From: Pseudomonadota bacterium
Lineage (GTDB): Bacteria; Pseudomonadota; Gammaproteobacteria; Steroidobacterales; Woeseiaceae
NCBI GenBank assembly: GCA_020027645.1
Contig: JAHKKM010000011.1
Location: forward strand, 1 to 40,533
Length of the DNA: 40,533 nt
Direction: 5' to 3'
Part shown: in pieces, positions 1 through 8,306 of the stretch
How the letters are laid out: each line of letters opens with the position of its first letter
How positions within the stretch are numbered: the stretch's first letter is position 1
Made by a program: the position numbers and the translations under genes
Notes under the pieces: generated by a model
The model's input: only the letters and a program-made list of their open reading frames with translations
The model's database searches: none
Told to the model about the DNA's origin: nothing

Positions 1-1
1 A

Positions 2-1780
2 CAGCAAGCGCAGTTCCGCAGCGGCATCAACGTCAGCTGTTACGGCGAGGTACGAACCGGGGCTCTGGGTCTCGAAATGGTGCATCCCGAGTACCGGATC
101 CTGCGATCCGGTGAACCGCCGGTCACCAGCAATGCGCTCACTCCCGTGTACTCAACCACGGAGGGAATACAGCAGGGGCGGCTGCGGAACCTGATGACGC
201 AGGCGATTGCGCTGATGAAAGCGGCACCGCCCGAGGATTTGCTGCCACAGGACGTCCTCGGTCGGTACCACATGCCGTCGATCGCAGACGCACTGCTGTA
301 CCTGCACCGCCCGCCGACCGACGCGGATCTCGACAGCATGGCGTCGGGTCGTCATCCCTGTCAGCAGCGGCTTGCTTTCGAAGAGCTGCTTGCTCATTAC
401 ATCAGTCTGCGCAATCTGAGAATGGCCGCGCTTCGCGAGTCGGCTACGTCGCTCGTCGACAGCAGGAAACTCGCATCGGCTTTTATCGGCAGCCTGCCTT
501 TTGCGCTCACCAAAGCGCAGCAACGCGTCATCAAGGAAATCACTGAAGACCTGCGCGTGGCACACCCGATGATGCGGCTCGTGCAGGGAGACGTTGGTTC
601 CGGAAAGACCATCGTGGCAGCGGTAGCCTGTCTGTATGCGATCTCCAGCGGTGTGCAGGCTGCGGTGATGGCGCCGACAGAATTGCTCGCTGAGCAGCAC
701 TGGCAGAATTTCAGCGCATGGTTCGCCAATCTCGGAATCAAGTCGGCGTGGCTGAGCGGCAGCCAGAAGCAGTCCGACAGGAAACGTTCGCTTGCGGCAA
801 TCGCCGATGGAAGCGCACAACTCGTCATCGGCACACACGCGCTCTTCCAGGAAGGTGTTGATTTCGACAATCTTGCGTTGATCGTCATCGACGAGCAGCA
901 CCGTTTTGGCGTGCATCAGCGCCTCGCCCTGCGCAACAAGGGCGTTGCAAACGGCGGTCAACCACATCAACTGGTCATGACGGCAACGCCGATCCCGCGC
1001 ACGCTGGCGATGGCGGCGTATGCGGATCTCGACACCTCGGTAATCGATGAAATGCCACCGGGCCGTCAGCCCGTACAGACGGTCGCGTTGCCCGATACGC
1101 GCCGTGGCGATGTCGTGGCGCGAGTGCGCCGCGCCTGTGAGCAAGGACACCAGGCGTACTGGGTGTGCCCACTGATCGAGGAATCCGACGTACTGGACTA
1201 CCAGGCGGCCGAAGTCAGCTACGAGATGCTGAAGGAGGCATTGCCTTCCCTGGAAATCGGGCTGGTGCATGGACGCATGAGCGCGAGCGAAAGGGACCAG
1301 GCCATGCGACGATTCAAGAACGGCGAGATAGAAGTGCTGGTGGCAACGACGGTCATAGAGGTCGGCGTCGACGTGCCGAACGCAAGCCTGATGATCATCG
1401 AAAATGCCGAACGCATGGGCCTGTCACAGTTGCACCAGTTGCGGGGCAGGGTAGGTCGCGGTGCTGCGCAAAGTCACTGCGTTCTCATGTACCGGCAGCC
1501 GCTCGGGCAGCTTGCGAAAAGCCGGCTGGCGGTCCTGCGCGACAGCAGCGATGGCTTCGTCGTGGCGCAGCGCGATCTCGAATTGCGCGGGCCCGGCGAG
1601 CTTCTTGGCACTCGGCAGACGGGCCTGCCGCAATACCGGGTGGCAGATCTGCTGCGTGACGCGCATCTTATGCCCGGCGTGCAGCAGGCTGCGGAAACCA
1701 TTTCTCGCTCGTCACCGCAAGTAGCGGCAGCCATCGTGCGTCGCTGGACCGGCGATGCCGGCCAATACGGCAAAGTTTGA
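2..1780 (+). CDS. recG: ATP-dependent DNA helicase RecG (5' end outside window)
   Basis: RecG is a monomeric 3'-5' superfamily 2 helicase that remodels stalled replication forks and Holliday junctions. The frame is open to the left edge. Residues before the first in-frame Met (position 77), including FRSGINVSCYGEV, already read as the RecG wedge (OB-fold) domain, so that Met is internal and the true start lies upstream. Visible helicase motifs are Walker A GDVGSGKT (587-610), motif II DEQH (890-901), motif III TATPIPR (980-1000) and motif VI QLRGRVGRG near 1440. The C-terminal domain (LELRGPGELLGTRQTGLP) is present and the protein ends normally, so only the N-terminal part of the wedge domain is missing. 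It is followed after 33 bases by ubiA in the same direction. Confidence 0.97.
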   Translation, partial: QQAQFRSGINVSCYGEVRTGALGLEMVHPEYRILRSGEPPVTSNALTPVYSTTEGIQQGRLRNLMTQAIALMKAAPPEDLLPQDVLGRYHMPSIADALLYLHRPPTDADLDSMASGRHPCQQRLAFEELLAHYISLRNLRMAALRESATSLVDSRKLASAFIGSLPFALTKAQQRVIKEITEDLRVAHPMMRLVQGDVGSGKTIVAAVACLYAISSGVQAAVMAPTELLAEQHWQNFSAWFANLGIKSAWLSGSQKQSDRKRSLAAIADGSAQLVIGTHALFQEGVDFDNLALIVIDEQHRFGVHQRLALRNKGVANGGQPHQLVMTATPIPRTLAMAAYADLDTSVIDEMPPGRQPVQTVALPDTRRGDVVARVRRACEQGHQAYWVCPLIEESDVLDYQAAEVSYEMLKEALPSLEIGLVHGRMSASERDQAMRRFKNGEIEVLVATTVIEVGVDVPNASLMIIENAERMGLSQLHQLRGRVGRGAAQSHCVLMYRQPLGQLAKSRLAVLRDSSDGFVVAQRDLELRGPGELLGTRQTGLPQYRVADLLRDAHLMPGVQQAAETISRSSPQVAAAIVRRWTGDAGQYGKV

Positions 1781-1813
1781 TTCCGGGCGGCGCGAACGGT
1801 AGAAGATATCCCG

Positions 1814-2731
1814 ATGACCAACGCAGGCAACAAGATCAGAAGCACCGCCATGCGGCTGTCGCCCGGCATCATCAATCAGTTGCGAAACTACCTGCAATTG
1901 ATGCGCCTCGACAAACCGGTCGGCATTCTGCTGCTGCTGTGGCCAACCCTGTGGGCGTTGTGGCTGGCCGGAGGGGGGCATCCGGACGGCGGCCTGTTCA
2001 TCGTGTTCGTGCTGGGCGTCATCATCATGCGCTCGGCCGGTTGCGTGCTGAATGATTTTGCCGATCGCAATTTCGATCCTTACGTCGAGCGAACACGGAC
2101 CCGGCCGATAGCCTCCGGCGCGGTCGCGCCCATGGAAGCGCTTACCCTTTTTGTTGCGCTGGCACTGGTCGCAATTGGTTTGGCCGCGATGCTGAATCCC
2201 CCGGCACGGCTGCTGGCGATAATTGCTGCAGGACTGACCGTCGTCTACCCGTTCATCAAGCGTTTCGTTTCCGTGCCGCAGTTTGTGCTTGGCGCAGCAT
2301 TCGGCTGGGCCGTGCCGATGGCGTTTGCGGCGCAAACCGGAACGACGTCGCAGCTCGCCTGGCTGGTATTCGGTACCGCATTGATCTGGGCGGTGATCTA
2401 CGACACTTTCTACGCAATGGTCGATAGAGCTGACGATCTCAAAGTCGGAGTCAAATCAACCGCCATCCTGTTTGGCGATGCGGACCTGTTCATCATCGGC
2501 GGTCTGCAGCTGCTGATGCTGCTGGCGCTGGTTTTCATCGGCAACCGGGCGCAGCTTGGCGCCTGGTACTACGCATCAGTCGTGCTGGCCGCGGCCTTGA
2601 TGGTCTATCACCAGTGGCTGGCGCGCGACCGTCAGCCGACCGGCTGCTTCCGCGCCTTCCAGCACAATCACCATATCGGCATGGTGATCTTCATCGGCAT
2701 AGTGCTGCACTACACCTTTAGTACAACGTAG
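1814..2731 (+). CDS. ubiA: 4-hydroxybenzoate octaprenyltransferase
   Basis: Integral inner-membrane prenyltransferase of ubiquinone synthesis; it joins the polyprenyl tail to 4-hydroxybenzoate. The 305-residue length is close to the family norm of about 290. Both Asp-rich Mg/diphosphate motifs are visible: NDFADRNFD from residue 80 and DRADD from residue 204, embedded in about eight or nine hydrophobic helices. The N-terminal RLDKPVGILLLLWPTLWAL is typical of UbiA. The start at 1814 gives a slightly long N-terminus; an internal Met at residue 13 is an alternative. Chorismate lyase (ubiC), its usual partner, is not in the window. Ubiquinone made here would feed the respiratory chain that ends at the oxidase encoded downstream. 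Confidence 0.95.
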   Translation: MTNAGNKIRSTAMRLSPGIINQLRNYLQLMRLDKPVGILLLLWPTLWALWLAGGGHPDGGLFIVFVLGVIIMRSAGCVLNDFADRNFDPYVERTRTRPIASGAVAPMEALTLFVALALVAIGLAAMLNPPARLLAIIAAGLTVVYPFIKRFVSVPQFVLGAAFGWAVPMAFAAQTGTTSQLAWLVFGTALIWAVIYDTFYAMVDRADDLKVGVKSTAILFGDADLFIIGGLQLLMLLALVFIGNRAQLGAWYYASVVLAAALMVYHQWLARDRQPTGCFRAFQHNHHIGMVIFIGIVLHYTFSTT

Positions 2732-2747
2732 CGTCGGCGGAGCAAAA

Positions 2748-2812
2748 CGGCGCCGCAGCGGTGTGCCCCACATAGCTCGTAAAGCTGGGCATCGCTTCAA
2801 GGTGCGGCGCCG
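2748..2812. repeat. 10-bp perfect inverted repeat, CGGCGCCGCA / TGCGGCGCCG
   Basis: Arms at 2748-2757 and 2803-2812 are exact reverse complements separated by 45 bases. The right arm stops one base before hairpin A (2814-2867), so it looks like part of the same composite palindromic block after ubiA. It has no T-run and is not a standard terminator. Confidence 0.6.
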
Positions 2813-2813
2813 C

Positions 2814-2867
2814 TCCGGTAAGCCCTTTTCACTCGGAAGTCTTAACTCGTTCAAAGGGCTTACCGGA
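2814..2867. repeat. Palindromic repeat family 1, copy A (15-bp perfect stem, 24-base loop)
   Basis: Arms TCCGGTAAGCCCTTT (2814-2828) and its exact complement (2853-2867). The loop contains TCACTCGGAA and AACTCGTTC, which match loop segments of copy B read on the other strand (8/10 and 6/9 identical; the differences are almost all transitions). Arm differences from copy B are compensated on the opposite arm, so stem pairing is conserved. No coding function is apparent. Confidence 0.8.
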
Positions 2868-2936
2868 GCATCGCCGCCCGCCGATGCCCGCGCGACATTA
2901 CGGCACATTACCGTCTCCCGCGGAGCCTGCTGACAA

Positions 2937-2999
2937 CAGGCCGGCATACCCTTTGAGCGAATTTGAATTTTTTCTGAGCGAAAAGGGTATGCCGGCCTG
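2937..2999. repeat. Palindromic repeat family 1, copy B (18-bp perfect stem, inverted relative to copy A)
   Basis: Arms CAGGCCGGCATACCCTTT (2937-2954) and its exact complement (2982-2999). The match extends outward to GCTGACA-x-CAGG, giving about 26 paired bases with one mismatch. The loop is AT-rich (2955-2981). Read on the minus strand it aligns with copy A. It lies 36 bases beyond the comF stop codon and could also act as a barrier between the convergent ubiA and comF, although no T-run follows the stem. Confidence 0.8.
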
Positions 3000-3034
3000 G
3001 TGTCAGCAAATAGCCGCCAGCACTAAATGGTGCC

Positions 3035-3742
3035 TTACGCGCGGGCAACGACCAGCACGCCGACCGACTCCGCGCCCGCCTCGATCAGCAGCCGCGACAA
3101 TTGCCGGCAGGTTTCGCCTGTGGTCATAACATCATCGACGATGACGGGATAACGGCATGACAGTGGTGCGCGTATCGCGAATGCGCCTTTGAGATTCCTG
3201 TGCCTTTCGGCCGCATCCAGCGCCGTTTGCGACGGTGTCGCGTGGATTCTTTGCACCGTGCGCAGCATTGGCAACGAACTTGCGCGAGCCAGCGGTTTTG
3301 CAATCTCCGCAGCCTGGTTGAAGCCACGCTGTGCATGGCGCCAGCGATGCAGCGGCACCGGCAGCAATGCATCCGCATCGGCGAACTCGCGTTTCAGCAA
3401 CGGCAACAACAGCGACGCGAAGGCCGGTGCATAGTGAAGCTGTGCGTTAAACTTGTAGGCCTTGAGCGCGCTGTCTGCCGGAAATGCATATTTCAGCGCG
3501 GCGACCGTCTTGCAAAACATCGGCGGATCCGTCTGGCAGCGGCCGCAATGGACACCTGGTGCTTGCGTTGCCGGGAGCGGCGCAGCACATCGTTCGCAAC
3601 CCGGTTCCGGGGCCGGAAGCAGATCGCGGCACTGACTGCAGATCGAGTCGCTGCGTAGTCTAAGGCCGCAAAATACACAACCATCCGGCAGCAGCAACTG
3701 CCGGGCGAACGACAAACCGGGGAGCAGCAGTCTTCTGATCAT
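3035..3742 (-). CDS. comF: ComF-family amidophosphoribosyltransferase-like protein
   Basis: ComF/GntX family: an N-terminal zinc-ribbon-like segment with paired cysteines (CVFCG, CSQC, CERC, CGRC) followed by a type I phosphoribosyltransferase fold with the PRPP-binding loop VIVDDVMTTGET near the C-terminus. ComF is needed for natural transformation in Haemophilus and Bacillus, where it is thought to act with DNA uptake across the inner membrane; GntX in Escherichia has a related role in DNA use as nutrient. I chose the internal Met (MIRRLLLPG, 235 residues), which matches usual family starts; a Met 14 codons upstream (3784) is possible. It is divergent from bioC, the same arrangement seen beside biotin genes in pseudomonads. 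Confidence 0.9.
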   Translation of the reverse strand: MIRRLLLPGLSFARQLLLPDGCVFCGLRLRSDSICSQCRDLLPAPEPGCERCAAPLPATQAPGVHCGRCQTDPPMFCKTVAALKYAFPADSALKAYKFNAQLHYAPAFASLLLPLLKREFADADALLPVPLHRWRHAQRGFNQAAEIAKPLARASSLPMLRTVQRIHATPSQTALDAAERHRNLKGAFAIRAPLSCRYPVIVDDVMTTGETCRQLSRLLIEAGAESVGVLVVARA

Positions 3743-3858
3743 GCCGCGATTGTCGCAATGCAGCCTGAAACATTCCGTATGCAAAACTGCGTGCCTTGCT
3801 GGTATTGGCTCGCGACACTCCGGGAATCGTCATATGCTTCGGCACGGCTTGAAATGGA

Positions 3859-4731
3859 ATGACGATGACCGAAACTCCTGGCGCGTTGAGACGTCGCGAT
3901 GTACAGCGCCGCTTCGATCGCGTGGCGCGACACTTTGACCAGGCGGATTTCGTCTATCGACATGCCGCCCTCGGACTCTTCGACCGTCTTTCGCCGATGC
4001 AGGTCGATGCAGCGCGCATCCTCGATCTCGGTTCGGCCGCCGGCCGCGATCACGGATCGCTGGCGAAACGATTCCGTGCTGCGCTGGTGATCGGAGTCGA
4101 CAGCTCTCTCGAAATGCTCAGATTGGCGCGACGCAGGCGACGGTGGTTCACTCGCTCAGCCGTAGTTCAAGCAGACGCCGAGAGTCTGCCGTTTGCCGAC
4201 GGCAGCATGGACCTCGTGTACGCCAACCTGCTGTTACCGTGGATAGACGATCTACCGGCTTGCTTCGCCGAAATTGCGAGAGTCCTGCGCAAGAACGGGC
4301 TGTTCATATTCTCGACCCTGGGCCCGGACAGTTTTCAGGAGTTGCGCCTGGCGTGGGGGGAGGCGTTGTCAGCGACACGGGTCCGCCGCTTTCCGGATAT
4401 GCACGATGTCGGTGACCGGCTGGTACGCAGCGGACTGCGGGATCCGGTGCTTGATGTCGACGTGCTGACCCTGCAATACCATGATGCCGACAGGCTGTTC
4501 GCCGACTTGCGTCAATCGGGGGCAGGTAACAGCCTGCAACTGCGCGAACGGGCGCTGGCCGGCAAGGCTCGGTTTCGCGATTTCCGCGAGCGCCTCGCGA
4601 ACAGCGCGATGCAGCAGCCGCTCAAAATGACCCTTGAGCTGGTTTACGGTCACGCCTGGGGCGGCGGTCCAGTCCCAGCCGCCGGAGAGATTCGTTTTGA
4701 CGCCGGCAGCATCGGCCGGCGCCGGCGTTGA
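3859..4731 (+). CDS. bioC: Malonyl-[acyl-carrier protein] O-methyltransferase
   Basis: SAM-dependent methyltransferase that masks the free carboxyl of malonyl-ACP so that fatty-acid synthesis can build the pimeloyl precursor of biotin. Visible features: a class I methyltransferase motif I (RILDLGSAAGRDHGSLA, about residues 52-68), motif II near DSSLEML, and the BioC-typical stretch from DLPACFAEIARVLRKNG into FSTLGPDSFQELR. Length 290 fits the family. Two start codons lie six bases apart (3859 and 3865). The genes that usually sit with it (bioB, bioF, bioH, bioD) are absent here; it stands alone between comF and the oxidase locus. Confidence 0.88.
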   Translation: MTMTETPGALRRRDVQRRFDRVARHFDQADFVYRHAALGLFDRLSPMQVDAARILDLGSAAGRDHGSLAKRFRAALVIGVDSSLEMLRLARRRRRWFTRSAVVQADAESLPFADGSMDLVYANLLLPWIDDLPACFAEIARVLRKNGLFIFSTLGPDSFQELRLAWGEALSATRVRRFPDMHDVGDRLVRSGLRDPVLDVDVLTLQYHDADRLFADLRQSGAGNSLQLRERALAGKARFRDFRERLANSAMQQPLKMTLELVYGHAWGGGPVPAAGEIRFDAGSIGRRRR

Positions 4732-5064
4732 TCATTAAAGCAGCAGCATTAGTCACGGCCCCTTTGAATAAGTTGCTGTTTTATAGTGTTTTTTTGACAT
4801 CTCTTGGCCTCCTGACGGTTTGCATGGCCGCACAGCTTTCAGTACACTTCGCAGGCTTTTTTGGCCGGCTCCCCCGTATCGGAGGCTCCCGAGGCCTGAC
4901 TGCCACCCCGGAGTATTCTGTCGCTTAAGCCCTGAGGGCCGTAGCACGGCAGTGGTCGCTGCGGACGCGGTCAACGATACTGCGTTGAGTACATAGGGCC
5001 GGTGGCAATTGACGGCTGGGAAAATACTGCATTGCGGTGCATAAAACCGCAGGGTGAATATTCA
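4732..5064 (+). other. Intergenic region upstream of coxB with a small stem at the ribosome binding site
   Basis: No convincing gene. A 66-codon frame (4728-4928) overlaps the bioC stop and has no recognisable product. A short hairpin, TGCGGT (5033-5038) with ACCGCA (5046-5051) and a 7-base loop, ends on the first base of the coxB Shine-Dalgarno AGGG (5051-5054), so it could modulate coxB translation. A promoter for the oxidase operon should lie in this stretch, but I cannot identify one with confidence. Confidence 0.45.
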
Positions 5065-5871
5065 ATGATTCGAAGAACCTGTCTTAGCGTTGCCGGATTT
5101 CTTGTTGCCGGCAGCGCCAGGGCTGATTGGGCGATCAACATGCCGCGCGGCGTGACCGAGCTCAGCGCCGAGACCCACGACCTGCACATGCAGGTTTTTT
5201 ACTGGTGCTGTGCTATCGCCTTTGTCGTTTTCGGCGCCATGATCTGGTCGCTGATCCGGCATCGCAAGTCTCGTGGCGTCGAGCCAGCAAAGTTTTCACA
5301 CAGCATGACCGCCGAGGTCATCTGGACGATCATCCCGATCATTATTCTTTTGCTCATGGCGGTGCCCGCCGCAGAGACCCTGATCAAGCTCGAAGACGGC
5401 CGCAAACCAGACCTTACAGTTGTCGTCACCGGTTATCAGTGGAAATGGCATTACGCCTACCAGGGAGAAGACGTCGCTTTCTACAGTACGCTTGCACGCG
5501 CAAGTGCCGATGCCAGACGCAAGAATTCCGGCATCGATCCGTTCACGGTCGACAATTACCTGCTCGACGTCGACAAACCGCTGGTCGTGCCGAAGGGCGC
5601 GAAGGTGAGGATCCTGCTGACCTCCAATGACGTCATTCACGCATGGTGGGTGCCGGATCTTGCGATCAAGAAGGACGCGGTGCCAGGTTTTATCCACGAG
5701 ACTTTTTTCCGTGCAGCCGAGGCCGGCGTATTTCGCGGCCAGTGCGCGGAACTGTGTGGCATGGACCACGGCTACATGCCGATCGTGGTCGAGGTGGTGG
5801 AACCGGAGGCCTACCAGGCCTGGCTGGCCACGGAGAAAAACACCGCTGCGGAACTCGCATCGGCAAATTGA
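5065..5871 (+). CDS. coxB: Cytochrome c oxidase subunit II
   Basis: Subunit II receives electrons from cytochrome c at the binuclear CuA centre on the periplasmic face. Starting at Met 5065 (AGGG ribosome site 10 bases upstream) gives 268 residues: signal peptide to about residue 20, transmembrane helices at about 44-64 and 84-104, then the cupredoxin domain. CuA ligands are visible as His192, Cys227, Glu229, Cys231, His235 and Met238. The aromatic electron-entry patch GYQWKWHY is at about 123-130. There is no C-terminal cytochrome c domain, so this is a plain aa3-type rather than a caa3-type subunit. An upstream Met at 5002 would spoil the signal peptide. First gene of the oxidase cluster. 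Confidence 0.97.
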   Translation: MIRRTCLSVAGFLVAGSARADWAINMPRGVTELSAETHDLHMQVFYWCCAIAFVVFGAMIWSLIRHRKSRGVEPAKFSHSMTAEVIWTIIPIIILLLMAVPAAETLIKLEDGRKPDLTVVVTGYQWKWHYAYQGEDVAFYSTLARASADARRKNSGIDPFTVDNYLLDVDKPLVVPKGAKVRILLTSNDVIHAWWVPDLAIKKDAVPGFIHETFFRAAEAGVFRGQCAELCGMDHGYMPIVVEVVEPEAYQAWLATEKNTAAELASAN

Positions 5872-5929
5872 ATTCAGTACCTGGCGGCTGCGGCGGTAAC
5901 GACGCAATCCGCTTACGGAGAAGCAGATA

Positions 5930-7561
5930 ATGGGTAGTGCGGTGACAGACGCTCACGGACACGGACAGGCACAGGCAATTGGCCACGGCCACGATGAACA
6001 CGGCCCGGCCAAGGGCGTGAGGCGCTGGCTGTACGCGACCAATCACAAGGACATCGGCACGATGTACCTGGTGTTCAGCTGCCTCATGTTCTTCATCGGC
6101 GGATCGATGGCGCTGGTGATTCGCTCCGAGCTGTTTACGCCCGGCCTGCAGTTTGTCGCGCCGAACGTCTTCAACCAGATGACCACGATGCACGCACTTG
6201 TCATGGTCTTCGGTGCGGTAATGCCGGCCTTTGTCGGCCTTGCCAACTGGATGATACCGATGATGATCGGCGCTCCGGACATGGCCCTGCCGCGCATGAA
6301 CAACTGGTCGTTCTGGATCCTGCCGGTGGCATTCAGCATCCTGCTGTCGACTCTTTTTATGCCGGGCGGCGCGCCGGCAGGCGGCTGGACCATGTATCCG
6401 CCGCTGGTCTTGCAGACCGGAGATGCATTTCCGTTCCTGATTTTCTCCGTGCATCTTATGGGACTGTCATCGATCATGGGCGCGATCAACGTCATAGTGA
6501 CCATCATCAACATGCGCACTGCCGAGATGTCGCTGCTGAAGATGCCCATGTTCGTCTGGACCTGGCTGATCACCGCTTATCTGCTGATAGCAGTAATGCC
6601 GGTACTCGCGGGTGCAGTGACAATGTTGCTGACGGATCAGTTTTTCGGCACCAGCTTTTTCCTCGCTGCCGGTGGCGGTGACCCCGTGATGTTCCAGCAT
6701 ATCTTCTGGTTCTTCGGCCACCCGGAGGTCTACATCATGATCCTGCCCGCGTTCGGCGTCGTTTCGGAAATCATTCCGACGTTTGCCCGCAAACCGCTGT
6801 TCGGGCACGACTCAATGGTTTACGCCGCATCGAGCATCGCGTTTCTGTCCTTCATCGTGTGGGCACACCACATGTTCACGGTCGGCATGCCGCTGACGGG
6901 GCAGCTGTTCTTCATGTTCGCGACCATGCTTATCGCGGTGCCGACAGGCGTCAAGGTTTTCAACTGGACCGCAACCATGTGGAAAGGTGCGATGACTTTC
7001 GAAACACCGATGCTGTTCTCGCTCGCCTTTCTGTTCCTTTTCACCATCGGCGGATTTTCCGGCTTGATGCTCGCCGTGGTCTCATCAGACATCCAGTATC
7101 ACGACTCGTATTTTGTGGTTGCGCACTTCCACTATGTACTGGTACCAGGCTCGATCTTTGGCATCATGGCTGCGGTCTATTACTGGCTGCCGAAGTGGAC
7201 CGGCCACATGTACAACGAACGGCTCGGACAGGTGCATTTCTGGCTGTCGGCAATCTTTGTCAATGTCACCTTCTTCCCGATGCACTTCCTGGGTCTTGCC
7301 GGCATGCCGCGCCGCATTCCCGATTACTCGACCCAGTTTACGGACTTCAATTCCATCGCCAGCATCGGTGCGATCGGTTTCGGGATCTCGCAGTTCCTTT
7401 TCATTTACATTGTCGTGCAGTGCGTGAGAAAACAGGGCGCCAAAGCGAGCGCCGCGGTGTGGGAAAACCCGAAAGGACTGGAGTGGACCGTACCTTCGCC
7501 GGCGCCGTACCACACATTCAATGAACCTCCACACGTCACGGCCGGAGCTGCGTTCTCATGA
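5930..7561 (+). CDS. coxA: Cytochrome c oxidase subunit I
   Basis: Catalytic subunit of the haem-copper oxidase in the inner membrane. 543 residues with about twelve helices and a GGAGAAG ribosome site. Ligands visible: low-spin haem His88 and His401, high-spin haem His399, CuB His264, His313 and His314, and the cross-linked Tyr268 in HPEVY. Glu266 in the same motif and Lys342 (TGVKVF) mark D- and K-channels, so this is an A1-type enzyme. The N-terminus before the first helix is His/Gly-rich (His9, 11, 19, 21, 24), common in this subunit and possibly metal-binding. Its stop overlaps the start of the next small gene (ATGA). Confidence 0.98.
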   Translation: MGSAVTDAHGHGQAQAIGHGHDEHGPAKGVRRWLYATNHKDIGTMYLVFSCLMFFIGGSMALVIRSELFTPGLQFVAPNVFNQMTTMHALVMVFGAVMPAFVGLANWMIPMMIGAPDMALPRMNNWSFWILPVAFSILLSTLFMPGGAPAGGWTMYPPLVLQTGDAFPFLIFSVHLMGLSSIMGAINVIVTIINMRTAEMSLLKMPMFVWTWLITAYLLIAVMPVLAGAVTMLLTDQFFGTSFFLAAGGGDPVMFQHIFWFFGHPEVYIMILPAFGVVSEIIPTFARKPLFGHDSMVYAASSIAFLSFIVWAHHMFTVGMPLTGQLFFMFATMLIAVPTGVKVFNWTATMWKGAMTFETPMLFSLAFLFLFTIGGFSGLMLAVVSSDIQYHDSYFVVAHFHYVLVPGSIFGIMAAVYYWLPKWTGHMYNERLGQVHFWLSAIFVNVTFFPMHFLGLAGMPRRIPDYSTQFTDFNSIASIGAIGFGISQFLFIYIVVQCVRKQGAKASAAVWENPKGLEWTVPSPAPYHTFNEPPHVTAGAAFS

Positions 7562-7671
7562 GCACGCGCAGTAGCAGCAGAAGCCAGATTCGCCGCACCG
7601 CACTTGTGCTTGCGGCCGTCGCCTTGCTTTTCTACCTGGGTTTCATCCTGCTCGGCGTTTTGCGCTCGTGA
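7558..7671 (+). CDS. Small single-helix membrane protein, probable oxidase assembly protein (37 aa)
   Basis: A 37-codon frame starts on the ATGA overlap with the coxA stop and ends just before ctaG. It encodes a basic N-terminus ([13 protein letters not shown]) and one strongly hydrophobic helix (about residues 14-34). Translational coupling to coxA and the position between coxA and ctaG match the short proteins annotated as cytochrome oxidase small assembly protein in other proteobacteria. The family assignment is by position and shape only; the sequence is too short for certainty. Confidence 0.7.
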   Translation: MSTRSSSRSQIRRTALVLAAVALLFYLGFILLGVLRS

Positions 7672-7685
7672 TTTCAGGTAATTCG

Positions 7686-8288
7686 ATGACTGCTGACAAG
7701 GAAAAAACCGGGCTGGCAAGTGCAGATTCACTCACACTGCGGCTCGTAATCATGGCCGTCGCCATGTTCGGATTCGGGTTTCTGGTGCTGCCGCCGCTGT
7801 ACAGCGTCTTTTGCGAAATTACCGGGCTCGGGGGCAAGACCAACCAGACTGCAGCCGTCGTTGCCGAGACTCCTGACGAGGGCCGATCGGTAAGACTGGA
7901 GTTCGTGACTTCGGTAAACGCATACGCCCCCTGGGAGTTTCATGCCGAAACGGACGGGATGTCGATCAAGCCCGGGACAATGTATGACGCCACGTTCATT
8001 GCCCGGAACCTCGCGGACCGGAGCAAGATCGCCCAGGCGGTGCCGAGCGTTGCGCCTCAACAGGCAGCGAAGTACTTCAAGAAACTTGAGTGTTTCTGTT
8101 TTACTACGCAGGAGTTTGCTTCCGGCGAGGAAAAACGCATGCCGGTGCGCTTCATAGTCGACTCCGATCTGCCCGAATACATCGACACCATTACCCTGTC
8201 CTACACGTTCTTTGATACGGAAAGGATCTCGCACCTCTCCACCGGCACAACGCACGATAAAGCGCATAGTTCGCACTCAACCCAATAA
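7686..8288 (+). CDS. ctaG: Cytochrome c oxidase assembly protein CtaG/Cox11
   Basis: Copper chaperone that inserts CuB into subunit I. One N-terminal transmembrane helix (about residues 18-38) anchors a periplasmic immunoglobulin-like copper-binding domain. The diagnostic CFCF motif ([10 protein letters not shown]) is present, with the family-typical ending around [18 protein letters not shown] chose Met at 7686 (200 residues); a GTG at 7668 overlapping the previous stop is possible but has no ribosome site. It lies between coxA and coxC, the usual order. Confidence 0.95.
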   Translation: MTADKEKTGLASADSLTLRLVIMAVAMFGFGFLVLPPLYSVFCEITGLGGKTNQTAAVVAETPDEGRSVRLEFVTSVNAYAPWEFHAETDGMSIKPGTMYDATFIARNLADRSKIAQAVPSVAPQQAAKYFKKLECFCFTTQEFASGEEKRMPVRFIVDSDLPEYIDTITLSYTFFDTERISHLSTGTTHDKAHSSHSTQ

Positions 8289-8306
8289 GCTGCATCCGGA
8301 TCCGTC

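Noticed and set aside
152-1270. Minus-strand open frame of 372 codons
   Set aside because: Antisense to recG, which has all helicase motifs; high-GC DNA gives long shadow frames.
2884-3129. Short plus-strand frame across hairpin B
   Set aside because: It merely translates the palindrome and the 3' end of comF; no ribosome site and no recognisable product.
4728-4928. 66-codon frame after bioC with a hydrophobic start
   Set aside because: Starts on the bioC stop overlap but lacks a ribosome site of its own and matches nothing known; hydrophobic stretch could be chance. Kept only as an intergenic note.
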